Position numbers and translations under genes: made by a program. Below, in pieces: positions 1 through 12,300 of a stretch of 64,000 bases of DNA. Numbering within the stretch: position 1 is the stretch's first letter; every line of letters starts with the position of its first letter. The DNA is from Symsagittifera roscoffensis. Its lineage: Eukaryota > Xenacoelomorpha > Acoela > Convolutidae. The DNA lies in assembly GCF_963678635.1 (NCBI RefSeq), contig NC_087070.1, forward strand, positions 7,910,539 to 7,974,538. The letters run 5' to 3'. The notes beneath the pieces are model-generated. The model ran no database searches. It saw only the letters and a list, made by a program, of their open reading frames with translations, and was not told the origin of the DNA.

Positions 1-23
1 ATTTTCCAATTTTTTTTTTACAG

Positions 24-303
24 GTGGAGCGCCGAGTGTAATGAAGCTAGCTAAGGCATACCTGAACACCGCCTTCAAATCCCTCCCTTCCTCCTGCTCC
101 TTTGAGGACGGAAGAGTGGACGGGTTCCCAGTTTGGGCTTTAGTCTACGTCTGTCTACGATTGGGTGACGCAGAATCAGCCCTGGAAGTTGCCCAGAGAG
201 CACCCCAGGGTCTGGGTGATTTGCAGCCGGTGCTGGAGGAGTATTACAGGAATGATAGTCAATTGAGTTATAGTACAGTTGTGGATCTCACGCTCGCTTA
301 CAG
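24..303 (+). CDS. NUP93: Nup93 exon (first in window)
   Basis: The acceptor is a T-rich tract ending ACAG at 20-23. The exon begins with two bases of a split codon and reads GASV then MKLAKAYLN. It carries the FPVWALVYVCLRLGDAE helix typical of the Nic96 family. The donor is CAG/GTATGTG at 303/304, leaving two bases (AG) that complete an Arg codon with the first base of 3791. The ATG at 41 is internal to the exon and is not the gene start. Confidence 0.9.
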
Positions 304-3300
304 GTATGTGATGTCTGACTATTGGATTCAGTTTTCGGGATCGTCATCAGTAAAAGGGGTAAACATTCTAGTTATAACTTGAAACGAAACGATCAAACAT
401 TCTAGTTATAGTTTGAAATGAAACAAACTATCTTTTTCCGAGTCAGTATTTGGGACAGTTTTTCTAAGTACTTACTCAACAAGCTGAATTAATGCTGAAA
501 ACTGGGTTGATATTTAAAAAAACAAGCATTGAACCAAGTTGTTGTTCGTTAAACTCGAAAGCGAGCAAAGAAATGAAGGTAATTATTGGGTGGGAATAGC
601 AGTTTGCCTTGATTTAATTCCTTCCGAATGTGAAACAAAGGAGTTCAAGTAGATGTGTTCACTGATGAAAACCAGGCATAATTCAAAAGGTCTAAATCTT
701 ATGAGTAATGAAGTTTTGCTCACCAAAACTCATTTTGCTTGGCCTACGTTTTTTTCTAGAAATAGCGAAATGGTTTGTAGAACTAGTGGCTTGAGCTTGA
801 TTGTTGTATTTTTTAGGTCATCATAGTCCATGGCTTTGTCATTTAATGGCTTCTGTATCATAACTGGCACAAATAATTTTCAGTAGCTTTTTGAAAGCGT
901 TTTTGGTAACCTCCGCATCGAAGTTATAGCTTAACTTATCTTAATAACCTTTTAGATTGTTACCAGTCCATAGCAGTTCCATTTCATGGTTACTGTATCA
1001 TAACTGGGATAAATAATCGTCCGTATTTTTTCAAAGCGTTTTGGTTAACCTACGCAGCGAAGATACAGTACAGTATCTTTCAATAGTTTTTTACATTGTA
1101 AAGTTCCCAGTCCATAGCAGTTCCATTTCATGGTTACTGTATCATAACTGGGATAAATAATCTTCAGTATTTTTTCAAAGCGTTTTGGGTAACCTACGCA
1201 GCGAAGATATAGTACAATATCTTTCAATAAGTTTTTACATTGTAAAGTTCCCAGTCCATAGCAGTTCTATTTCATGGTTACTGTATCATAACTGGGATAG
1301 ATAATTGTCCGTATTTTTTCAAAGCGTTTTGTGTAACTTACGCATCGAAGGTACAGTACAGTTTCTTTCAATTAAATTTTACATTTAAAATTTCCCAACC
1401 CATAGCAGATCCCTTTCATGGTTATTGTATCATAACTGGGTGAAATAATTTACTGTGTTTTTTTCGAAGAATTTTGGATAATATACGCATCGAAGAAGAT
1501 ACAGAAGAGTTTTTTTAAATAAATTCTTACATTGTAAAGTTCCCAGTCCATAGCAGTTCCGTTTCATCGTTACTGTGTTTTTTCAAAGAGTTTTGGGTAA
1601 CCTACGCATCGAAGATACAGTACAGTTTCTTTTAATGACACTTGCCAAGCTAGTGTATTAGTATGAATATTCTTTTTTTCCAACCTTAGTCGCAAATTTT
1701 GGTGCGGCAATTTTATGGTGCGGCACCCAAATAATGGTGGGGCACGTTTACAGCTTTTTTTAATAGCATGTGCTGTTACATTCGAATAGAAATAAATTTA
1801 CATAGTTGATGCCTTTTTAAAAAACCAAATGAAGTGAAAAAAGCGATTTGTTTCAAACATAATCACAATGATAACTCGATTTCAGAAACATTTTTAACTC
1901 AATATATCTCGCAATTTTTTCGAAATGCAGAATTCATACATAATGTGGCTTTATGCTTCGCAATTTGTTATATGCAAAGTTGGTGTGGATGCCTTTAGTT
2001 TGTTATCATAGTTTGTTATATGATATTAATTGCAAAATTGAGTCTATTTATATTGGGTGCTAAATTGTATTGGCAATTAGTTAGCATATATGGCTGCTTG
2101 CTTTATTCGTGACTAGTGTTTGTCGGATGTTAAGCTTGAGTAGTTGAGGATAGTGCGTGACACTCAAAATCTCTTGATTGCAGTATTTCGCAGATTCGAA
2201 TTCTAAACGAAGCCGAGTTTTCGCTATTTCGAGGCTTATTTCTAATTGTTCTTATTTAATTTGATAGAGCTGCTTTCTGTTCGACTTCTCGCGAGTGTTT
2301 GTGAAGCGCAGCTTCGCCTGTGTGAATTTTTTTGTTTGAAATTTCCCAGTCCATTGTAGTTCTATTTGGTTTTTGTATCATAACTGGGAGAAATAATTTT
2401 CAGTATTTTTCCAAACTGTTTTGGGAAACCTACGGATCGAAGATACAGTACAGTTTCTTTTAATTACACTTGCGAAGCTAGTGTATGAATACGAACCTTC
2501 TTTTTTTCCAACCTAAGTCGCAAATATTGACGCGGCACCCCAATAATGGTGGGGCACCTTTACAGGTTTTTGATAGCATGTGCTTCGACATTCGGGTACT
2601 ATTAAATTAACACCGTTGATGCGTTTTTTAGTTCAGTAAATGAACCAAAAGAAGCTATTTGTTTCAAACAATCACAATAATAAAAACTCGATTTCAGAAA
2701 TTTTCTAACTCAATGTCTCGCTATTTTTTGAAATGCATAATGTTTACTGATTGTGGCTTTATGCTTTGCGATTTGTTGAATTGCTAAATTAGTGTGGATG
2801 ACTTTAGTTTATTATTTTCCAAATTACTAATTGCAAAATTGAGTCTATATGTATTGGGTGCTAAATCGCATTGGCAATTTGTTAGCATACGTGGCTGCTT
2901 TTTCCGTGACTAGTCTTTGTCGGATGTTAAGCTTGAGTGGCTGAGGGATAGTGCACGAGGCTCAAAAACTCAAAAACTTTTGATTGCAGTAGGTCGCAGA
3001 TTCGAATCCTTCACAAAGCAGAGTTTTTGTTAATTCCTAGCTGATTTCTAATTTTTTTAATTTAACTTGATAGAGATGCAATTTGGTCGTTTTCTCGCAA
3101 GTACTTGGTAAGTGCAGCTTAGCCTCTGTGTAAAATTTTACATTTGAAAGTTCCCAGTCCATAGCAGTTCCAATTCATGGTTACTGTATCATAACTCGGA
3201 GAAATATTTTTCAGTATTTTTTCAAACAGCTTTGGGTAACCTATGCATCGAAGATACTGTACAGTTTCTCTTAATATAATTTTACATTGTAAAAATCCCA

Positions 3301-6300
3301 GTCCATAGCAGTTCTATTTCATGTTTCCTTTTCATAGTAAAATCAAAGCTTTCTGCAAATTGCAAACAAAACGACACTTCAGAACGGATTGGACTTTTGT
3401 AAGTTTTATCAAAATCTATTCGCTAGACTTTAAAGAGTAGTCTGAACGTTCAGGTCTTCGACTTGATACGAGCAGTCTTGTTTATGTTTTTTAAATGGTA
3501 TAAAAAGCAGGCTTTTGGTGCTACCCAAAAATTACGACGTATATATTTTTTGTTGTAATTACATAAAGCATCTCAAATTATCATCTCCTAGCCCCGCCAT
3601 GTATTGTTTTCTATCAAATTTTGTCTTTTTAAATTACGGTTTGTTAAATTATCTTATACCGCCTTGTAGTTTGAAAATTTTCCCATTTATTCAAATAATC
3701 TCCTCAAAGGTGTTCTTTGTAGATTAAGCAGTATCGAGTGAAAAAAGACGAGAGGTGAGTGAAATAATGTAGATATACTATTGTGTTTAGGCGTAGTGTG
3801 CACAAAAGTAGCGATTTGTTCAAAAGAGTCGTCTACTGTGTGTTAGGCCAGTGTGACGTCATGGAGAGCCACTCTGCCATCTGTGACTCAGTCGAGGACT
3901 ACCTCTGGCTCAAACTCAGCCAGGTACGAATTTAATTTTTTTTCCAGGTACGCTAAAAAAACATTGGAAATCACGCCAAATTAGATTTTTTGACTGGTTC
4001 AGAAATGGGAAATAAATAACATGTGTCCAAATTTTTATAACACTTGTGATACCTTTTTGTAATCGTTTTTCTGATCGATTTTTTTCCGTTTCTTTTATTA
4101 TTCCAGGAAAAAGCTGAAAGTTGATTTTTTTGAGGTTTGATTTCTTGTTAAGTTCATTTCATATAAGTTGAAAGGAAAGCAAACTCCACTATAGAAATGA
4201 AAAAGTGTAAAGAGTTCTTTTTTCGAAAGTGGATTTTAATTTAAAATTTTCTCAGCTGAATAAAAATTTTATCTGTTGATCCAATTGCTCAAATTGGCTT
4301 AATTTTATCAAAAAATTGTCACTCATAAATTGTTCTAGGATTCAATGGGGCCATATATTTTTTTCTGTGAAGATCGAAAATTGATGTGTTTTCAAAAGTC
4401 AAGTCGTGTTTTTTTTCTGTTTACTTGCATTCATTTACTCTTTTCAAATTGGCTTTGATCGTTGAATTAGGACTATTTTCGAAATTCTACCGTTATTTCA
4501 TATTGTTAGCAGCCATATTTGTTTAAATTGTAAGAAATTTTCTTAAAATCTAAATGGTAACCTCGTGAACGGGATTTTTAATTATCCATACAATTTTAAG
4601 CTGTATTTGTACAATTTGAATTGTTTTTCATTTAAATTTCTGGTGGTAAAAAAGTTTTCTTGGCTGAAAAGTAAAACTTAACTTAAATTGCTGATTTAAA
4701 TGGGTATGTATCACTGAGCCTGGAATGTTTTTCCTCTGATCAAATTTGTCTAAATTTACGCATGTCAGATTACTTTTCAAATACCCGAATAGTCAAATTT
4801 TAATTCTTGAAAATCCGTTGTAAAAGTCGATGTAATTTTACGTCCGTTGTAAAATGTCGGTACGATATTAATTGGCTTCATGGATTTCGTCTGGATTCAT
4901 GTCGGCTTAGTTGGCGATGTTTTCTCTGAAGTTGTGTAATACATTAAAATTCATTTCTAGTTCTGATTTGAAAAAAAAAGTTGGGCTCATGTCTCGGTAA
5001 AATTAGATGGTTTGATTAAGGGCGATAAACAATAATTCTAAAAAAAATTGAGTCGGATTTTTTTCGCCACGAGTGTTTCAACTAAATTACTATATGGCTA
5101 TGTTCCCATTGCTTCTCATTTCGGATTTTTTTGTGGTAGTTTGATTTAAAATTTGTTAATAAAATAAAATGGATATTCCAAACGAACATTGTTCTTTAAT
5201 AAGATTCCAAACTAACAATTTTTGCTAGTTTTTTAGAATTACTTGGCTGTTTATTTCTTTAAAAAATTTGATGTCTTTAAATGCAATTAGGAAAAAGCTT
5301 GATATAACAAATGTAGTTTTTCAAAAAATGTCGTTATTTTTACTTTTTTATGCAAATACGCACCAGTTTCAAGTTTTCATTTTCATTACATAGAAACAAT
5401 TAAGAAAATGATGACCACTTAAATATAAGTAATATTCTAATGGATGTTTTTTGTGTTTGAGTTTATAAAATTTAGTTTTCGTGTTTTTAAATTTTTTGTT
5501 GGAAATAATTTGATAGTTTGTTGAAAAGACTTGTTGTACAGTATGAATTCCGATAAAGATTAATCAACTTGATCTTGCAAAGTTAACAGTAAGAGTGTTT
5601 ATCAAGATTATCCAAGGGTGACAGACTGTTCCAAGGACAGCACCTGCTAATAGATTAATAAGCACCACGAATGACTGTTGATTGACAGATTGCAATTTGA
5701 ACTAAATAACACGATACGACACTTCCCCTTCAATAGATGAAACTTTAGATGACTGAAAATTTAATGACAACATGTTGATTATGAATTACTGATAAGAAAA
5801 TTACTGAGTGCTTGTTCCAGGAATGAATAACAATTTACTGACAACGAATTTTTTTCCAACTAAAATTATCACTTAGCAGTGATGGCGTTTGAGTCTTAGT
5901 CTCCCAGTGATGGCGTTTGAGTCTTAGTCTCCCGTTTGAGTCTTAGTCTCCCTCTCCCTGGGCTAAATAAGCTAATAGTTTTGTTTATGTTCAAGTTTGT
6001 TTCAGTTTTACTTTTAGATTACTTCTTTCCCTCCTTTTCGTTCTGATTGATGAAATCAATCATTACCCCTCCCATTTTGGTCACCGCCGTTCTTTTTCGT
6101 CCACTTCTTCTTGATGCTATAGATCCCGTATCATCCTGGCTATCTTCCTAACTGCTTTAGGATACTAGTCTGGTTTTCTTTGACGTTCCTTTCTTTTTTG
6201 CCGGGTGCTTGCGTTGATTGGTCCCCTGGATTTGATGTAGCCTGATCCCTTGGATTTCTATCCAAGTCGCCGCTGCGTGCTGGAATGGTTTCTTGGTCGC

Positions 6301-9300
6301 TTCGACTATCTGCGTCCCGTTGTTGCCTTGCCGTTGGATCTGCTTGTGCGATCTCTGTTGAAGCCTCCGCGGATGGTTGTTTCGTCCGTTTGATCGAAAT
6401 AATCGGCAGGTTGTCACTGTCTTCTGATTCGGAACCACTGTTCTCAAATCTGCGGCCGCTTTTTCCCCGTTGCTTCTGGGTACCACTCCTCTTTGTCGCT
6501 CGCTCTTTAACTTCCCGCGGAGTTGGCGGTGGTACAATTGATTTTGGTCCTGTTTTAGTCTTCTTTGGCTTAGCTTTTGTGGCCACCCCCGATTTCCTAA
6601 GCACAACCCCATTATTTAAAGTATGCGCGCTTTCTGATTTAACTTTCGAATGAAGCTGCTTATACCTTTTTAGGTTGCGGTTTCCAGTTCGCTGGAATAA
6701 CAATCCAGAAGGTCCTGGTTGTCCACTGGGGCCTGCGGATTTCAAAATTGACGGTTCATCGTCTTGGTTGATTGACTGCTCATGGGTCAGTCGACGTGCA
6801 TGGCTTCTGTGGTTTATGTCGTACGCTAGATCCGATCGTACTGCCCAGTTTGTGTCTGCGGGGTGTGGCATATCGTTTGCTTTTCGGTCGGCGTTATCTA
6901 AACAAGCATATTTCGTTTTTATAACCCGCGACCAATCCAGATTTTGCAAAGATGGTTTTTTGTAAGGTTTCGTAAGACGGTGTTCGCTTCTCGTCCATGA
7001 TGCGCCTCGAATGGCGAGATTTTTAATGTAGCATTCTTCGAAAATCTGAGGGCGCCAAAGGCTCTTTCGATCATTTTTTCCAAGGGTTCGGGGTGTTTTT
7101 CTTGGACAAACGTCAGGATAGAATTTCTAAGGCTACCTATGGTGCGCTCCTCGCATCCAGTTGTTCGGTGATCATTAACAGGCGATTTTATTGTTTCAAT
7201 ACCCTCCCCATTACAGAATGCCCTAATCTCATTCGTCATAAAACTCGTGCCCTGATCCACATGAATTTTTCTTGGTACTCCATGGTTCGTTATATAGCTT
7301 TTCAAAAACTTTAGTATTTTATCAGATCGATTATTTCCACAGACCATCTGCCGAGGGCCAACGAGAAAACCGATCAACCGCCACTAACACATATTTTCGG
7401 GATTCATTTAAGTAGTTAATGGGTCCTCAAAAATCCAGTTGAACTGATTCATTTGGTTCCTTCGGTTCAGGTATATTTCCTAGCTGATTTTTTCTTAAGA
7501 TCGTTTTTAAGTTCTTACCAGCGGCGGTGCATTCGGGACAGTCCTCAGCTATTGAAGCTATTGAGCGGTAAATATACGGGTACCAAACATCTTTGGCCGC
7601 ATCGAACATATTAGATTTTCCGTGATGATATGCATGAATTCTATTGTTAATCGCCGTTTGTAAGTTCATAGGTATTACAAGTTTTTCTTCCATCCACACT
7701 ACGTTCTCCTTCACCGAAAAGTCGTTAACAAATTGGGAATAAGAACGGTTCATAGCATTAAATTTCTCATGAATATTAGGATCCTGAGAAACTATAAGGT
7801 CGCGAATTGCGCTCAACTGGGGGTCAGAAACATAATTGGACTCAATCAACTTTAGATTAAACAAATCCGGTAAAGAAGTGATTTTATTAACAATCTTGCA
7901 ATTCCGAGGGATGATTGACTTACATATCGAATTGGGATCTACATGTGGTATTTTTTCACCCTTAAATGCTGAAGGTAACGAAAGTGTAGTATTGATCCGG
8001 ACTGATTTGGTTTCTTTAGTAATAGCTTCCAAGGATACGGTGTTCTGAGGTAATTCTTCAATTTCATCACTACTACTGTTTAGACTTGGGTGCTGCTGTA
8101 AGAATTTCTGCCATTTCCTCTTGTTTTTATCCATTTCGATCCGAGATTCTGAATTTTTGAATGTACTCGGGAGATTTAAACAATTTTCTTTCGATTGAAT
8201 AATAGCACCAACTAATTTTCCGCGTATTTTGCGTAGCCGTCGGTTCGAACCATGTGTTCGATTCTGATTGGTCGATTCCCGCTCGCATGACATTCCACCC
8301 TCTACCGGTTCATTTCGTGACGAAACTTTCAATCTATTTATAGATTGTTTACTTTCCGCTTTAATATGCGGTTCCTTGGATTGGTAATTGGATGATTTGT
8401 ATCCCCTGATTGCATTGTTCTTATTAAACCCGAGAGCGGCACGAATTAAGTTGATCTTTGCCACAGTAAACATGTTATCATATGTACTAATTGGCGTTGC
8501 TTCATTACATGGATGACGGGACAAATAATCTGCTAGCCCAATTTTCGCCCCTGGTTTCTGTTCAATTTGAAAATCAAAGGGAATGAGCCGATCTAACCAA
8601 CGCGTTAAACGGCTAAACATCGTCTTGTTTTTCTTATTATTACCGTTCAAAAGAGAGATTAACGCGTTGTGATCGGTCATGATTAAAAAATTCTGTCCCA
8701 ATATGTAATTCCGAAAATACTCAGCCCCCCACACGACTGCCAACATTGTCAATTCATTCGTCGAATATTTCTTTTCCGCTTCGTTAAGGTATCTTGAAGC
8801 AAACGAAATCGGTCTCCACCCCTCCGTTCCTAATTGTTCAAGTACAGCATCGAGGCCGTTATGACTTGCGTCGCTCACGATCCAAATATCCTTGTGGATA
8901 TCAAAATGTCGCAATTTAACAATGTTAGACACTTGTTTTTTTTTAGATTTTCAAACGCGTTCTGGCATTCTGAAGTCCAAATGTATTCAATACTTCTACT
9001 TAGTAATGGGCGCAACGGTGCGGATGATTCAGCTAACGCTGGCAGATACTTGTGGAGACTGTGTATTGACCCCATGAACGACTTGAGTTGAGTCAAAGTT
9101 CGTGGCGTTGTTAATGCTTCGATCGGTTCTGTTTTCCGCACCAGCGGAGTTATTCTAGTTGATGTTATTTTTTGGCGTAGGCACTCGCATTCCCGTTGTG
9201 CGAACTTGCATTTTGATAGTTTTAGAGACATATTTTCCTTATCCAGTTTTTTTAAAGAATTTTCTCTACCGTTGCTATATGGTCGATCGCGGTTCCCTTG

Positions 9301-12300
9301 GATACAACAAAAATATCGTCGATGAACGCATGCGCCTGCGGATATTCCGCAAGGATGCAATCCGTTGCTCGCTGAAATTCCGCTGGCATCGTAGTCAAGC
9401 CATAGAATCCGGTCTCCCGTTTGAGTCTTAGTCTCCCTCTCCCTGGGCTAAATAAGCTAATAGTTTTGTTTATGTTCAAGTTTGTTTCAGTTTTACTTTT
9501 AGATTACTTCTTTCCCTCCTTTTCGTTCTGATTGATGAAATCAATCATTACCCCTCCCATTTTGGTCACCGCCGTTCTTTTTCGTCTACTTCTTCTTGAT
9601 GCTATAGATCCCGTATCATCCTGGCTATCTTCCTAACTGCTTTAGGATACTAGTCTGGTTTTCTTTGACGTTCCTTTCTTTTTTGCCGGGTGCTTGCGTT
9701 GATTGGTCCCCTGGATTTGATGTAGCCTGATCCCTTGGATTTCTATCCAAGTCGCCGCTGCGTGCTGGAATGGTTTCTTGGTCGCTTCGACTATCTGCGT
9801 CCCGTTGTTGCCTTGCCGTTGGATCTGCTTGTGCGATCTCTGTTGAAGCCTCCGCGGATGGTTGTTTCGTCCGTTTGATCGAAATAATCGGCAGGTTGTC
9901 ACTGTCTTCTGATTCGGAACCACTGTTCTCAAATCTGCGGCCGCTTTTTCCCCGTTGCTTCTGGGTACCACTCCTCTTTGTCGCTCGCTCTTTAACTTCC
10001 CGCGGAGTTGGCGGTGGTACAATTGATTTTGGTCCTGTTTTAGTCTTCTTTGGCTTAGCTTTTGTGGCCACCCCCGATTTCGTAAGCACAACCCCATTAT
10101 TTAAAGTATGCGCGCTTTCTGATTTAACTTTCGAATGAAGCTGCTTATACCTTTTTAGGTTGCGGTTTCCAGTTCGCTGGAATAACAATCCAGAAGGTCC
10201 TGGTTGTCCACTGGGGCCTGCGGATTTCAAAATTGACGGTTCATCGTCTTGGTTGATTGACTGCTCATGGGTCAGTCGACGTGCATGGCTTCTGTGGTTT
10301 ATGTCGTACGCTAGATCCGATCGTACTGCCCAGTTTGTGTCTGCGGGGTGTGGCATATCGTTTGCTTTTCGGTCGGCGTTATCTAAACAAGCATATTTCG
10401 TTTTTATAACCCGCGACCAATCCAGATTTTGCAAAGATGGTTTTTTGTAAGGTTTCGTAAGACGGTGTTCGCTTCTCGTCCATGATGCGCCTCGAATGGC
10501 GAGATTTTTAATGTAGCATTCTTCGAAAATCTGAGGGCGCCAAAGGCTCTTTCGATCATTTTTTCCAAGGGTTCGGGGTGTTTTTCTTGGACAAACGTCA
10601 GGATAGAATTTCTAAGGCTACCTATGGTGCGCTCCTCGCATCCAGTTGTTCGGTGATCATTAACAGGCGATTTTATTGTTTCAATACCCTCCCCATTACA
10701 GAATGCCCTAATCTCATTCGTCATAAAACTCGTGCCCTGATCCACATGAATTTTTCTTGGTACTCCATGGTTCGTTATATAGCTTTTCAAAAACTTTAGT
10801 ATTTTATCAGATCGATTATTTCCACAGACCATCTGCCGAGGGCCAACGAGAAAACCGATCAACCGCCACTAACACATATTTTCGGGATTCATTTAAGTAG
10901 TTAATGGGTCCTCAAAAATCCAGTTGAACTGATTCATTTGGTTCCTTCGGTTCAGGTATATTTCCTAGCTGATTTTTTCTTAAGATCGTTTTTAAGTTCT
11001 TACCAGCGGCGGTGCATTCGGGACAGTCCTCAGCTATTGAAGCTATTGAGCGGTAAATATACGGGTACCAAACATCTTTGGCCGCATCGAACATATTAGA
11101 TTTTCCGTGATGATATGCATGAATTCTATTGTTAATCGCCGTTTGTAAGTTCATAGGTATTACAAGTTTTTCTTCCATCCACACTACGTTCTCCTTCACC
11201 GAAAAGTCGTTAACAAATTGGGAATAAGAACGGTTCATAGCATTAAATTTCTCATGAATATTAGGATCCTGAGAAACTATAAGGTCGCGAATTGCGCTCA
11301 ACTGGGGGTCAGAAACATAATTGGACTCAATCAACTTTAGATTAAACAAATCCGGTAAAGAAGTGATTTTATTAACAATCTTGCAATTCCGAGGGATGAT
11401 TGACTTACATATCGAATTGGGATCTACATGTGGTATTTTTTCACCCTTAAATGCTGAAGGTAACGAAAGTGTAGTATTGATCCGGACTGATTTGGTTTCT
11501 TTAGTAATAGCTTCCAAGGATACGGTGTTCTGAGGTAATTCTTCAATTTCATCACTACTACTGTTTAGACTTGGGTGCTGCTGTAAGAATTTCTGCCATT
11601 TCCTCTTGTTTTTATCCATTTCGATCCGAGATTCTGAATTTTTGAATGTACTCGGGAGATTTAAACAATTTTCTTTCGATTGAATAATAGCACCAACTAA
11701 TTTTCCGCGTATTTTGCGTAGCCGTCGGTTCGAACCATGTGTTCGATTCTGATTGGTCGATTCCCGCTCGCATGACATTCCACCCTCTACCGGTTCATTT
11801 CGTGACGAAACTTTCAATCTATTTATAGATTGTTTACTTTCCGCTTTAATATGCGGTTCCTTGGATTGGTAATTGGATGATTTGTATCCCCTGATTGCAT
11901 TGTTCTTATTAAACCCGAGAGCGGCACGAATTAAGTTGATCTTTGCCACAGTAAACATGTTATCATATGTACTAATTGGCGTTGCTTCATTACATGGATG
12001 ACGGGACAAATAATCTGCTAGCCCAATTTTCGCCCCTGGTTTCTGTTCAATTTGAAAATCAAAGGGAATGAGCCGATCTAACCAACGCGTTAAACGGCTA
12101 AACATCGTCTTGTTTTTCTTATTATTACCGTTCAAAAGAGAGATTAACGCGTTGTGATCGGTCATGATTAAAAAATTCTGTCCCAATATGTAATTCCGAA
12201 AATACTCAGCCCCCCACACGACTGCCAACATTGTCAATTCATTCGTCGAATATTTCTTTTCCGCTTCGTTAAGGTATCTTGAAGCAAACGAAATCGGTCT

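Larger units (their letters stand above)
1627..3265. repeat. Duplicated ~830-bp composite block
   Basis: Two diverged direct copies, about 1627-2458 and 2459-3265. Both start with a CACTTGC(C/G)AAGCTAGTGTAT segment, continue with a GCGGCACCC(A/C)AATAATGGTGG stretch, then a tRNA-like segment, a GAAG(C/T)GCAGCTT-type tail and one copy of the 144-bp unit. The second copy carries small indels. Confidence 0.75.
304..3790 (+). other. Nup93 intron with tandem repeats
   Basis: GT at 304 and AG at 3789-3790. No exon fits inside it. It holds a ~144-bp tandem array, a duplicated ~830-bp block with SINE-like sequence (both listed separately) and plain AT-rich DNA at 304-810 and 3340-3790. Confidence 0.8.
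5931..9411 (-). repeat. Tandem unit 1 of partial Gypsy pol
   Basis: About 3485 bp, from mid-RT to the LTR-like end. It is nearly identical to units 2 and 3; the copies differ by a handful of substitutions and homopolymer changes. Unit-specific: only nine T at about 8936-8944 (ten in the others), which shifts the frame between the RT connection and RNase H, and a CCTAAG versus CGTAAG difference near 6598. Confidence 0.9.

Noticed and set aside
2935-3009. Functional tRNA-Leu gene
   Set aside because: A and B boxes are present, but acceptor and T stems do not pair and the copy is part of a repeated block; better read as a SINE head.
3723-3754. Possible Nup93 microexon between AG and GTGAGT
   Set aside because: In the required phase it gives a stop (GAGTGA), while direct joining of 303 to 3791 keeps phase and aligns without a gap to vertebrate Nup93.
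6157-6612. Second 151-codon minus-strand frame in the pol tail (also 9642-10097 and 13128-13583)
   Set aside because: It overlaps the 269-codon tail frame, which carries the segment homologous to other Gypsy integrase tails; the 151-codon frame is the out-of-frame reading.
6285-6965. Plus-strand ORFs opposite the pol copies (also at 9770-10450, 13256-13936 and the 70-90-codon ones near 7836, 9159, 12645, 16136)
   Set aside because: They are antisense shadows of the minus-strand pol sequence, repeated in every unit with no independent features.
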